In this document: positions 1-6,630 of the stretch, in pieces
How positions within the stretch are numbered: the stretch's first letter is position 1
Layout of the letters: the number at the start of each line of letters is the position of its first letter
Assembly: GCA_024636105.1 (NCBI GenBank)
Contig: JAGXHO010000235.1
Coordinates: 1-14,429, forward strand
DNA: 14,429 nucleotides
From: Trueperaceae bacterium
Lineage (GTDB): Bacteria; Deinococcota; Deinococci; Deinococcales; Trueperaceae
Reading direction: 5' to 3'
Position numbers and translations under genes: made by a program
Notes under the pieces: generated by a model
Database searches by the model: none
Seen by the model: only the letters and a program-made list of their open reading frames with translations
What the model was told of the DNA's origin: nothing

Positions 1-2574
1 GAGCACGCCCTCGGCGCCGTGCAGATCGGCGGCGAAGCGCGGGGCGAAGCGGCGGCCGACGTCGTCGGCGATCGCCTCGCTCGTGGCGCGCGCGAGCTCC
101 TCGGTGCGGCGCGCCGTGTAGAAGCGCGCGAACCGAGCGAGGTCGGGCTCGGCGGCGACGGCCGCCCGCACCGCGGCGCGGACGGCGTCGGTCGCGGGAT
201 CGGCGCCCGAGGCTACGACCACGGGGTCGACGTCCTCGCGGTCGACAGCCTCGGGGAGGTAGAGCTCGTCGCGCGCGAGCGGGTCGGCGGCCTGCGCCAC
301 GTAGCGCTCCGCGTTGCCGACCGGCACGGTGATCAAGCGCTCGAGCCGGTCGAAGTCGACGCTCGCGGCGGCGCGTAGCCAGGCGCGACCGTGGAAGCGG
401 GGCGCGGGGTCGCCGACGTCGACGCCCTGCACCTCGACGCCGTCGCCCAGCGTGCCGAACCACGCCCGCGCCACCGCTGCCGGGTCGCCTTCCGGCCGGC
501 CCCGCCCGTCGCGCACCGCGTGGCAGCGGCGCCCGGCCCACGACGCCACCAGCCGCTCGAAGCCAGGGCGCCCCTCCCCCATGAGCACCGGCGGGTCGCC
601 GCCGGCGAGTCGCGCGTCGGCCCCGTCGAACACGGCCGTCCACGTCGCTTCGCCGGGGCGCACCACCCGCAAGCCGCCTTCGGGATCGTCCACGACCTCC
701 GCGCCGTCCGCCTCGAGGGCCCGGCGCACGAAGTCGGTGACCGTCAGTCGGGGCGCTACCGGGTCGAACTCGGGGAGCCGCGGCCCGGCGCTGTGGAGGC
801 CGTCGAGCCGGCCCAGGTTCTCCTCCACGGCGGCCCTCTCGTCGGCATAGAGCGCCTTGGCGCGCTCGATCGTCGCCTCGAGTGCCGCCGTGGCCGCGGC
901 GACGTCCTGCCCCATCAGCGCGCGCACGACCAGGTCGCGCAGGTCCTTCTCGAAGTCCTCGTCGGCGTCCTCGCCGGCGCCGGTCGCCTCGAGGATGGCC
1001 TCGACGTCGCCGAGCGTGTCGGCCACCGCCTGCAGGCGCTCGATCAAGCGGCCCACCACCCGCTCCTCCACCGAGCCGGCCACCACCAGGTTCACGACCG
1101 CGACCGTGCGGTGCTTGGAGGCGAGCCGCTGCACGCGCCCGATCCGCTGCTCGACCACCATCGGGTTCCAGGGCAGGTCGTAGTTGACCACCACGTTGCC
1201 CACCTGCAGGTTGATGCCCTCCGCGCCGGCATCGGTGCTCACGAGCACCTCGACCTCGGCGGGCTCGGCCCAGAAGCCGGCGATGGCGGCCGCGTTCGCC
1301 GTCGGCTGCCCGCCCCGCACCGTGCCCACGCGCGCACCGTCAGCGCGCAGGGCGTCGGCGACCGCCTCGACGGTCTCGGTGCGGCGGGCGAACACGACCA
1401 CGCGCACGGGACCCCCGGCGCGGGCGCGCAACTCGTGGAGGAGCGCGCGCAACACGACCATCTTGGTGCCCGTGGGCGAGCGCGCCGCCAGCGCCTGGGC
1501 CTGAGCCGCGAGGTCCTCGTCCACCGTCCCGTTGGCCGCCATGGTGGCGAGCTGCGCGGCGAAGGCGGCCGGGCTCGACGTCACCGCCTCGGCGAGGCTC
1601 AGGCGCGTGAGCGCGTTCATGCCCGGCAGCAGCCGCCGCACCAGCCCGCGCAGCGCCTCCTCGACCTCGCCCGGTGGGCAAGCCTGGAGGGTGACGCGGC
1701 GCTCCGGGAACACCAGCCCCGAGCCACGCCGGTCCGTGCGCACCATCAGCTCGGAGAGGTGGCGCCGGAAGGCGTCGCGCGCGCCGGGCTTGAGCGCGCG
1801 ACCGACGCTGGGGGCGTCGCCCAAGTACGTGCGCGCGAAGGCCTCGGGCGTGCCGAGCGTGTGCTCGATCCCCTTGGCCGCGCACAGCAGATCGACCAGC
1901 GAGTAGAGGTCCCACAGCCGGTTCTGGATGGGGGTGGCGGTGAGCATGACCACGTAGGTGAACACGCGGTCGGCGAGCGCCGCGCGCATCACGGTCGCGA
2001 GCCGCGGCGGGTCGGCGGTGCCGTGCAGGTTGCGCAGCCGGTGCGCCTCGTCGAGGATCAGCAGGTCGAAGGCGCCGGCGCGCAGCGCGTCCATGTGCTC
2101 GCGGGCGGTGGCGTACGTGGTGAGCACCACCGGCGCGCTCCCCGCCGCGAGCGCGCGCACGGCGCGGCCCGTGCCGATCTCGGCGCGCGTCGCGAACTTG
2201 CTCGCGAGCTCCTCGCGCCACTGTGGCAGCAAGATCTTGGGCGCGACGACCAGGGTGCGCCGCACCCGGCCGCGGGTGGACAGCTCGCTCAGGATCAGGC
2301 CGGCGCTGATGGTCTTGCCGAGGCCGACGTCGTCGGCGATGAGCGCCACCGGCGCGCGCCGACCGAAGGTGATCAGGTTGCGCACCTGATGCTCGAAGGG
2401 CTCGAGCAGGTGCGACCAGTGGCGGGCCGAGCGGACGTCCTCGCGGTCGCGGATGACCAACGGACTGGCGAGCGCGTGCTCGAGCGCAGCCAGATGGACA
2501 TCGAGCGCGCCCTCGGACGGCGCGGCGGGAAGTCGCGGGAGCTGCAACGCCGACGCGGTCCAGGGGTCGGGCAT
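1..2574 (-). CDS. SNF2/HepA-type helicase-like ATPase, 3' end missing
   Basis: Superfamily 2 SNF2-type ATPase that should translocate on double-stranded DNA or remodel nucleoprotein. The frame is open for 858 codons from ATG 2574 and runs off the left edge. Visible motifs: I/Walker A DDVGLGKT (81-88), II DEAH (175-178), III LTATPIQNRLWDL (211-223), V TDAGAEGINL (about 447-456) and VI QRIGRVQR (476-483). Both RecA-like lobes are thus complete in the first ~530 residues. A charged helical segment follows (about 520-590), then more than 250 residues I cannot assign. No Shine-Dalgarno precedes the start, but a near-consensus -10 (TATCAT) lies 6 nt before it. It is divergent from the SDR gene. Stand-alone housekeeping HepA-like proteins and defence helicases such as DISARM DrmD share this core; nothing in the window proves a defence role. 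The family call is firm, the biological role unknown. Confidence 0.93.
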   Translation of the reverse strand, partial: MPDPWTASALQLPRLPAAPSEGALDVHLAALEHALASPLVIRDREDVRSARHWSHLLEPFEHQVRNLITFGRRAPVALIADDVGLGKTISAGLILSELSTRGRVRRTLVVAPKILLPQWREELASKFATRAEIGTGRAVRALAAGSAPVVLTTYATAREHMDALRAGAFDLLILDEAHRLRNLHGTADPPRLATVMRAALADRVFTYVVMLTATPIQNRLWDLYSLVDLLCAAKGIEHTLGTPEAFARTYLGDAPSVGRALKPGARDAFRRHLSELMVRTDRRGSGLVFPERRVTLQACPPGEVEEALRGLVRRLLPGMNALTRLSLAEAVTSSPAAFAAQLATMAANGTVDEDLAAQAQALAARSPTGTKMVVLRALLHELRARAGGPVRVVVFARRTETVEAVADALRADGARVGTVRGGQPTANAAAIAGFWAEPAEVEVLVSTDAGAEGINLQVGNVVVNYDLPWNPMVVEQRIGRVQRLASKHRTVAVVNLVVAGSVEERVVGRLIERLQAVADTLGDVEAILEATGAGEDADEDFEKDLRDLVVRALMGQDVAAATAALEATIERAKALYADERAAVEENLGRLDGLHSAGPRLPEFDPVAPRLTVTDFVRRALEADGAEVVDDPEGGLRVVRPGEATWTAVFDGADARLAGGDPPVLMGEGRPGFERLVASWAGRRCHAVRDGRGRPEGDPAAVARAWFGTLGDGVEVQGVDVGDPAPRFHGRAWLRAAASVDFDRLERLITVPVGNAERYVAQAADPLARDELYLPEAVDREDVDPVVVASGADPATDAVRAAVRAAVAAEPDLARFARFYTARRTEELARATSEAIADDVGRRFAPRFAADLHGAEGVL

Positions 2575-2586
2575 GGGGGGATGATA
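2575..2586 (-). promoter_or_regulatory. -10 box for a leaderless helicase mRNA
   Basis: On the minus strand TATCAT (plus positions 2581-2586) is separated by six C residues from the ATG at 2574. That spacing puts the transcription start on or next to the start codon. No convincing -35 element is visible in the GC-rich stretch upstream. Confidence 0.5.
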
Positions 2587-2669
2587 CGGGGACGCCGCCG
2601 CGCCCGCCGCGATGCGCACGAGCGTCTGCTTCGTGTCCGGGCGCATGGCGTCAGGGTCCCGACGCGGCG

Positions 2670-2680
2670 TACGGTGCCGA
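2670..2680 (+). promoter_or_regulatory. -10 box for the SDR-DUF2867 gene, probably leaderless
   Basis: TACGGT at 2670-2675 ends 5 nt before the ATG at 2681 and matches TANNNT. There is no purine-rich ribosome binding site before this ATG. Together with the helicase -10 it makes 2575-2680 a short divergent promoter region. Confidence 0.35.
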
Positions 2681-4195
2681 ATGACCGACGCGGAGCACGC
2701 GACCCCCTCCGGACCCGCCGAGGCCGACGGCCGGTCGCTGCGGGTGCTGCTGACCGGCGCCAACGGCTACATCGGCATGCGCCTGCTGCCGCTGCTGCTC
2801 GCGCAGGGGCACCGGGTGCATTGCGTGGTGCGCGACCCCCAGCGCTTCCCCGTCGCCCACGACCCCGAGCGCGGCGTGTGGGTGCACCAGGCCGATCTGC
2901 TCGAGCCGCTCACCGCCGCCGACCTCCCCGAACACCTCGACGCCGCCTACTACCTGGTGCACAGCCTCTCGTCGGACGGCAACTTCACCGAACTCGAGGC
3001 GCGCGCCGCGCGCAACTTCGCCGAGTACGTCGGCGGCACCGGTGCGCGGCAGATCGTCTACCTGGGCGGCCTCGGCGACGACGGCGCCCTCTCGGCGCAC
3101 TTGGCCTCGCGCCGCCAGGTCGAGCACGTCCTGCGCGAGGGACCGGTGCCGGTCACGGTGCTGCGCGCGGGCATCATCGTCGGTTCGGGCAGCGCCAGCT
3201 TCGAGCTCATCCGCGACCTCACGGAGAAGCTCCCGGTGATGGTCGCGCCCAGGTGGCTGCGCTCGCGCACGCAGCCGATCGCGGTGCGCGACGCGCTCGG
3301 CTACCTCGTCGGCGTGCTCGGCGAGCCACGCGCACTGGACGAGACCTTCGACATCGGTGGACCCGAGGTGCTCACCTACCAGACGATGCTGCTGCGCTAC
3401 GCCGCGGTGCGCGGCCTGCGCCGCTGGGTGCTGCCGGTCCCGGTCCTCACGCCCCGGCTGTCGTCCTACTGGCTCTACTTCGTGACGTCGACGAGCTTCG
3501 CGCTGGCCCGCAACCTGGTCGACTCGATGAAGGTCGACGTCCTCGTCCGCGACGACCGCATCCGCAGCATCGTCCCGCTCGACCCCATCCCTTACGACGA
3601 GGCGGTGCGGCTCGCCTTCCAGAAGATCGAGCAGCAGTCGGTGGTGTCGTCGTGGACCGACGCCGTCGTCTCGAGCCGCAGCGCGCTCGAGCTCGACCGG
3701 CTGATCCAGGTGCCGACGCAAGCCGTCTACCACGACACCCGCCGGCGCGCGCTGCACGACCCCGAGGACGACGTCATCGAGCGCATCTGGCGCATCGGCG
3801 GCGCCACCGGCTGGTACCACGCCCAGTGGCTCTGGTGGCTCCGCGGGCTCCTCGATCGGCTCGTGGGCGGCACGGGCTTGCGCCGCGGCCGTCGGCACCC
3901 CTCGTCGCTGCGTGCCGGCGATGCGCTCGACTTCTGGCGGGTGTTGGTCGCCAACCGCGAGCGCGGCCGCCTCCTGCTGTACGCCGAGATGAAGCTTCCG
4001 GGCGAGGCCTGGCTGGAGTTCGAGATCGAGCGCGGCGCCGACGAGCGCCCGGTCCTGCGCCAAACCGCCACCTTCCGCCCGCGAGGGCTCGCTGGGCGCG
4101 CCTACTGGCTGTTGGTCACGCCGCTGCACGCGCTGGTGTTCGGTGGGCTGCTGCGCGGACTGGTCGACGCGGGGGCGAAGTCGCGGCGGGGTTGA
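2681..4195 (+). CDS. NAD(P)-binding SDR-family protein with C-terminal DUF2867-like domain
   Basis: 504 aa. Residues 20-230 are an atypical/extended short-chain dehydrogenase fold: the dinucleotide-binding motif TGANGYIG (25-32) follows the first strand, ADLLEP (71-76) follows a later one, and IGGPEVLTY (225-233) matches the NmrA/YwnB-like epimerase group. A middle segment (about 240-340) leads to a DUF2867-like domain (about 345-500) with the typical W/Y-rich stretch around GWYHAQWLWWLRG (377-389) and a C-terminal hydrophobic helix near 474-495. Known family proteins of this architecture are membrane-associated oxidoreductases without an assigned substrate. The frame is open upstream to 2612, but ATG 2681 is preferred because the fold begins soon after it and a -10 box lies just before it. 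The next gene on this strand starts 80 bp downstream. Domain call firm, reaction unknown. Confidence 0.9.
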   Translation: MTDAEHATPSGPAEADGRSLRVLLTGANGYIGMRLLPLLLAQGHRVHCVVRDPQRFPVAHDPERGVWVHQADLLEPLTAADLPEHLDAAYYLVHSLSSDGNFTELEARAARNFAEYVGGTGARQIVYLGGLGDDGALSAHLASRRQVEHVLREGPVPVTVLRAGIIVGSGSASFELIRDLTEKLPVMVAPRWLRSRTQPIAVRDALGYLVGVLGEPRALDETFDIGGPEVLTYQTMLLRYAAVRGLRRWVLPVPVLTPRLSSYWLYFVTSTSFALARNLVDSMKVDVLVRDDRIRSIVPLDPIPYDEAVRLAFQKIEQQSVVSSWTDAVVSSRSALELDRLIQVPTQAVYHDTRRRALHDPEDDVIERIWRIGGATGWYHAQWLWWLRGLLDRLVGGTGLRRGRRHPSSLRAGDALDFWRVLVANRERGRLLLYAEMKLPGEAWLEFEIERGADERPVLRQTATFRPRGLAGRAYWLLVTPLHALVFGGLLRGLVDAGAKSRRG

Positions 4196-4227
4196 GCGCC
4201 TTCGGCAGGACTGCACGCACCCGGTCG

Positions 4228-4270
4228 CATCGATGGTCAATCGTCGTACGCTGGCGTATCGATGAGGAGG
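4228..4270 (+). promoter_or_regulatory. Promoter, operator half-sites and RBS of the first TA operon
   Basis: ATCGATG occurs twice (4229-4235 and 4258-4264), 29 bp apart. The first copy lies in the palindrome CATCGATG. Between them is CGTACG (4245-4250), overlapping a TACGCT -10 candidate (4247-4252). A strong Shine-Dalgarno GAGGAGG (4264-4270) ends 5 nt before the GTG start. Autoregulation by the antitoxin-toxin complex on palindromes is normal for such operons; assigning these exact repeats as operators is inference. Confidence 0.45.
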
Positions 4271-4275
4271 CCTGT

Positions 4276-4482
4276 GTGGATACCGTGACGATCTCGCCCA
4301 AGTTCCAGGTGGTCATCCCCAAACGAATCCGCGAGGCGCTCGACCTGCACCCGGGTCAGAAGGTGCTCGCGATCCAGGTCGGCGACCGGGTCGAGCTGGT
4401 ACCGCTCCTCGATCCGAAGGAGCGGCGTGGCTTCCTGCGCGGCATCGACACCGACGTCCTGCGCGAGCGGGATCGCTCGTGA
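4276..4482 (+). CDS. AbrB/SpoVT/MazE-type antitoxin
   Basis: 68 aa, GTG start. The whole protein is one swapped-hairpin AbrB DNA-binding domain: residues 1-44 carry the signature order TVTISPKFQVVIPKRIRE, then the helix-turn and GQKVLAIQVGDRVELVPL, with a short charged tail (45-68) of the kind that binds and blocks the toxin. GTG 4276 was chosen because GAGGAGG lies at proper spacing and the domain begins directly after it. Its stop overlaps the next start (GTGA), so the PIN toxin is translationally coupled. Expected role: neutralise the adjacent PIN RNase and repress the operon. A VapB-like partner is the natural reading. Confidence 0.93.
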   Translation: MDTVTISPKFQVVIPKRIREALDLHPGQKVLAIQVGDRVELVPLLDPKERRGFLRGIDTDVLRERDRS

Positions 4483-4856
4483 ACGTCGTCGACTCGTCGG
4501 CGTGGCTGGAGTACTTCGCCGACGCGCCCAACGCCAGCTACTTCGCCAAGGCGATCGAGGCCAACGAGGAGCTCCTCGTCCCCACCGTGACCCTCTACGA
4601 GGTGCACAAGCGCGTCCTACACCAGCGCGATGAGGCCGCCGCGCTGCAAGCGACGGGCGTCATGCTTCAAGGGCGCGTCGCCGACCTCACCACCGAGATC
4701 GCGCTCCTGGCGGCACGCCTGAGCCTCGAGCTCGGACTACCGATGACGGACGCGCTGATCCTGGCGACCGCGCGGGTCCATGAGGCGACGCTGTGGACGC
4801 AGGACGCCGACTTCCGTGGCGTGGAGGGCGTGCGATACCGGGTCAAGAAGGGCTGA
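4479..4856 (+). CDS. PIN-domain ribonuclease toxin (VapC-like)
   Basis: 125 aa, the usual VapC length. A PIN domain Mg2+-dependent RNase has four clustered acidic residues; here they are D5 (MNVVDSSAW), E41 (in LYEVHK), D91 (in MTDALILA) and D109/D111 (TQDADF). All are present, so the toxin looks catalytically intact. VapC toxins typically cleave tRNA or rRNA; the target here cannot be read from sequence. The GTG start shares 4 nt with the antitoxin stop, which normally keeps toxin output tied to antitoxin synthesis. A second, unrelated TA module starts 66 bp downstream. Confidence 0.93.
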   Translation: MNVVDSSAWLEYFADAPNASYFAKAIEANEELLVPTVTLYEVHKRVLHQRDEAAALQATGVMLQGRVADLTTEIALLAARLSLELGLPMTDALILATARVHEATLWTQDADFRGVEGVRYRVKKG

Positions 4857-4862
4857 CGCGCG

Positions 4863-4876
4863 GTGCTGTGCAGCAC
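4863..4876. promoter_or_regulatory. Perfect inverted repeat between the two TA modules
   Basis: GTGCTG-TG-CAGCAC: 6-bp arms with a 2-bp centre, 7 bp after the first toxin stop and about 20 bp before the -10 candidate of the second module. The position suits an operator bound by the ribbon-helix-helix antitoxin. A transcript hairpin ending the first operon is less likely, since there is no U-tract and the loop is too tight. Confidence 0.4.
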
Positions 4877-4892
4877 GCGCAGCCGGACTATG

Positions 4893-4914
4893 TGCTATAT
4901 GTGTTCCGAGGGAG
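4893..4914 (+). promoter_or_regulatory. Extended -10 and RBS of the second TA operon
   Basis: TGCTATATG (4893-4901 region) reads as an extended -10: TG, one base, then TATATG. This AT-rich patch stands out in the surrounding sequence. GAGGGAG (4908-4914) is a good Shine-Dalgarno 7 nt before the GTG at 4922. The module therefore probably has its own promoter and need not depend on read-through from the first. Confidence 0.45.
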
Positions 4915-4921
4915 CTGTCTC

Positions 4922-5143
4922 GTGCCGCAACTGCACCTGTACGTCTCGGACGACGTCGCCACCGCGCTGAAGGCGCGCGCCCGCGAGCAGGGCACGAGCG
5001 TCTCGAAGCTCCTCGCCGACATCGTCACCCGCGACGCGCAGCGGGCGTGGCCCGAAGGCTGGCTGGACCGCGTGGTCGGTGCATGGCCCGATCCCTGGCC
5101 CACGGTCGACGACCCGCCGCCCGAGGATCGGCGCCCGCTCTAG
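4922..5143 (+). CDS. Ribbon-helix-helix (CopG/VapB-like) antitoxin
   Basis: 73 aa, GTG start behind a clear Shine-Dalgarno. Residues 2-8 (PQLHLYV) form the DNA-contacting beta-strand, followed by two helices (about 10-22 and 25-37) with the turn EQGTSVSKLL, the hallmark of a MetJ/Arc/CopG dimer. The tail (about 42-73) is rich in W, P and acidic residues and probably wraps the toxin. The stop codon abuts the toxin start with no gap. The frame extends upstream of 4922, but only this GTG has an RBS and leads straight into the fold. Role by family: operon repressor and inhibitor of the downstream PIN toxin. Confidence 0.88.
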   Translation: MPQLHLYVSDDVATALKARAREQGTSVSKLLADIVTRDAQRAWPEGWLDRVVGAWPDPWPTVDDPPPEDRRPL

Positions 5144-5542
5144 GTGCTCCTCCTCGACGCCAACGTCTGCATCGACGTCCTGCGCGGACGCCGCGACGTG
5201 GCCGCGAGCCTCGAAGCGCACGGGCCCGCCGGTCTGTTCCTGTGCTCGATCGTCAAGGCGGAACTCGTCTTCGGAGCCCGCCTCGCGAGCGACGCGCTCA
5301 GGGCCAACGACGTGGTCGACGCCTTCTGCGCACCCTTCCCGTCGCTGCCGTTCGACGACGCCTGCGTCGATGCCTACGCCCGCCTCCGCGCCGAACGGCG
5401 CACGGCCGGAAGCTCGATCGGCGCCAACGACCTCGCGATCGCGGCGATCGCCCTCACTCATGGCCTGGGGTTGGTCAGCGACGATCGCGCGGCGTTCGCG
5501 CGGATACCCGACCTGAACGTCGTCTCCTGGCGGGATGCCTGA
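5144..5542 (+). CDS. vapC: PIN-domain ribonuclease toxin (VapC), second module
   Basis: 132 aa, GTG start directly after the antitoxin TAG. The catalytic acids of a VapC PIN domain are visible: D5 (LLLDANVCID), E40 (VKAEL), D96 (GANDLAIAA) and D113 (SDDRAAFARI), ending in the family-typical LNVVSW. It is closer to the classic FitB/VapC subgroup than the first toxin, and the two are only distantly alike, so this is not a recent duplication of one module. Likely an endoribonuclease that halts translation when the antitoxin is degraded. It converges on the esterase gene with 27 bp between stops and no obvious terminator hairpin there. Confidence 0.93.
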   Translation: MLLLDANVCIDVLRGRRDVAASLEAHGPAGLFLCSIVKAELVFGARLASDALRANDVVDAFCAPFPSLPFDDACVDAYARLRAERRTAGSSIGANDLAIAAIALTHGLGLVSDDRAAFARIPDLNVVSWRDA

Positions 5543-5569
5543 CGCTCAGGTCGCTGGCCCCCATCGCCC

Positions 5570-6469
5570 TCACCATCCGAGCGCGAACCAGAGCACCCGC
5601 GCCGCGAACCCCGATCCGGGGCGCGGCTCGTGCCCCGACTCGACCAGCCGCCACAGCGCCACCCGCCGCCCCTCGGGGCAGGACGCCTCGAGCGGCACGG
5701 TCTCCGCACCGTTCACCCGCAGGTCGAGGTCGAACGCCGTCCCCTCGACGAGCGGCCCACAGCCGGCGCCGGTGGCGAACGCGCCGACGGTGGTTTCGGC
5801 GGCCGTGTAGGGCGGGATGCCGTTCGGCATGAAGGGGATCGGGAGGTCCGAGACGCTCCCACCACCGTATCGGATGACGCGGTCCTCGGTGCCGTGGATG
5901 TGCAGCACGCGCGCGGGTCCGCCGGCGCCGCAGATGGGGACCGGGTCGGTTTCCAGCGCGCCGGCGATCGTCACCACCGCCGAGAAGCGCTCGGGGAAGT
6001 CGCACGCCAGCCGGTAGGCCATGAAGCCGCCGTTCGAGTGGCCGAAGAGCATCACCTCGGAGACCGCCATCTCCTGCGCGATCTCGTCGATCAAGCGCGT
6101 CAGGTACCCCACGTCGTCCACCGGGAAGCCGTACAGGTTGCAGCACGCCTCCGAGGCGTTCCAGAAGCGCCGGCTGAGGCTGTCGATCGCACCCTGCGGG
6201 CGCACGACCGCCACCCCGAGCACCTCGGCGGCGGTCGCGAGCGGGAACAGGTCCTCGACCTGCGCGGGGCTCGACTGGTAGCCGTGCAGCACCACGAGCA
6301 GCGGCGTGGGGACGTCGGGGTCGTGGTCGGGGGGCGGCACGACGAGCGCCGGGCGCGCACCACCCACGACGAAGGAACCCGGCACCGGCACGGTGCTTCC
6401 GCACCCGGCGACCAGGGTGGCGAGGACGAACGTAGCCAACAGAAGTGGGCGCAGCGGGGGCCGGCGCAT
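5570..6469 (-). CDS. Lipoprotein esterase, PHB depolymerase/LpqC-like alpha/beta hydrolase
   Basis: 299 aa. The N-terminus is a lipoprotein signal: positive MRRPPLRP, a hydrophobic core, then lipobox LVAGC with the lipidated Cys at 23. The mature part is an alpha/beta hydrolase: oxyanion LHGY (61-64), nucleophile elbow GHSNGG with Ser145, probable Asp196 (GTEDRV) and His280 (ESGHEP). The WNAS.ACCN...VDDVGYL stretch (103-123) is characteristic of the secreted PHB depolymerase/feruloyl esterase group. Related enzymes hydrolyse polyhydroxyalkanoate oligomers, acetylated sugars or feruloyl esters; the substrate here is open. It should sit on the outer face of a membrane. A TAGCCT -10 box 6 nt before ATG and no RBS suggest a leaderless mRNA. 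It diverges from the lipoprotein pair at 6631. Confidence 0.92.
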   Translation of the reverse strand: MRRPPLRPLLLATFVLATLVAGCGSTVPVPGSFVVGGARPALVVPPPDHDPDVPTPLLVVLHGYQSSPAQVEDLFPLATAAEVLGVAVVRPQGAIDSLSRRFWNASEACCNLYGFPVDDVGYLTRLIDEIAQEMAVSEVMLFGHSNGGFMAYRLACDFPERFSAVVTIAGALETDPVPICGAGGPARVLHIHGTEDRVIRYGGGSVSDLPIPFMPNGIPPYTAAETTVGAFATGAGCGPLVEGTAFDLDLRVNGAETVPLEASCPEGRRVALWRLVESGHEPRPGSGFAARVLWFALGW

Positions 6470-6475
6470 GGGTCA

Positions 6476-6481
6476 AGGCTA
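6476..6481 (-). promoter_or_regulatory. -10 box for a leaderless esterase mRNA
   Basis: Minus-strand TAGCCT is followed by 6 nt (TGACCC) and then the ATG at 6469. The nearest purine-rich stretch (GAGAGG) lies before the -10 box and too far from the ATG to act as RBS. Confidence 0.4.
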
Positions 6482-6542
6482 CCTCTCGCCGTTGCGGTGG
6501 ACGGTGGGGCCGGCACACGCAGCGCGCACGGCGGGCGCAACC

Positions 6543-6556
6543 GTACCGACAGGTAC
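6543..6556. promoter_or_regulatory. Inverted repeat in the divergent esterase/lipoprotein promoter region
   Basis: GTACC-GACA-GGTAC, perfect 5-bp arms with a 4-bp centre, near the middle of the 161-bp region between the divergent genes. It could be a regulator binding site for either promoter. No regulator gene lies beside it, and 5-bp arms can occur by chance. Confidence 0.25.
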
Positions 6557-6630
6557 CCCCTCCGTGGTGCACGATGGCCCTTTCGAGACCGGTGCGTGGC
6601 CCAAGGGTCGCCCTGCGTGGAGGTGGCGGT

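Noticed and set aside
2651..4240. Minus-strand 529-codon open frame opposite the SDR gene.
   Set aside because: Antisense to a clear SDR-DUF2867 coding sequence and made of biased Arg/Ala/His/Glu composition.
391..4482. Plus-strand frame open for 1363 codons across the helicase and SDR genes.
   Set aside because: It is low-complexity Arg/Ala/His/Gly-rich, antisense to the helicase and out of frame with the SDR gene, and only its last 68 codons make a real protein (the AbrB antitoxin). Stop-free shadow frames are expected at this GC content.
1..5542. Helicase plus TA genes as a DISARM-like or other defined defence island.
   Set aside because: None of the companion genes of a known system (methyltransferase, DUF1998 protein, phospholipase D, nuclease) is visible, and an SDR gene separates the helicase from the TA modules. 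Kept only as an open question.
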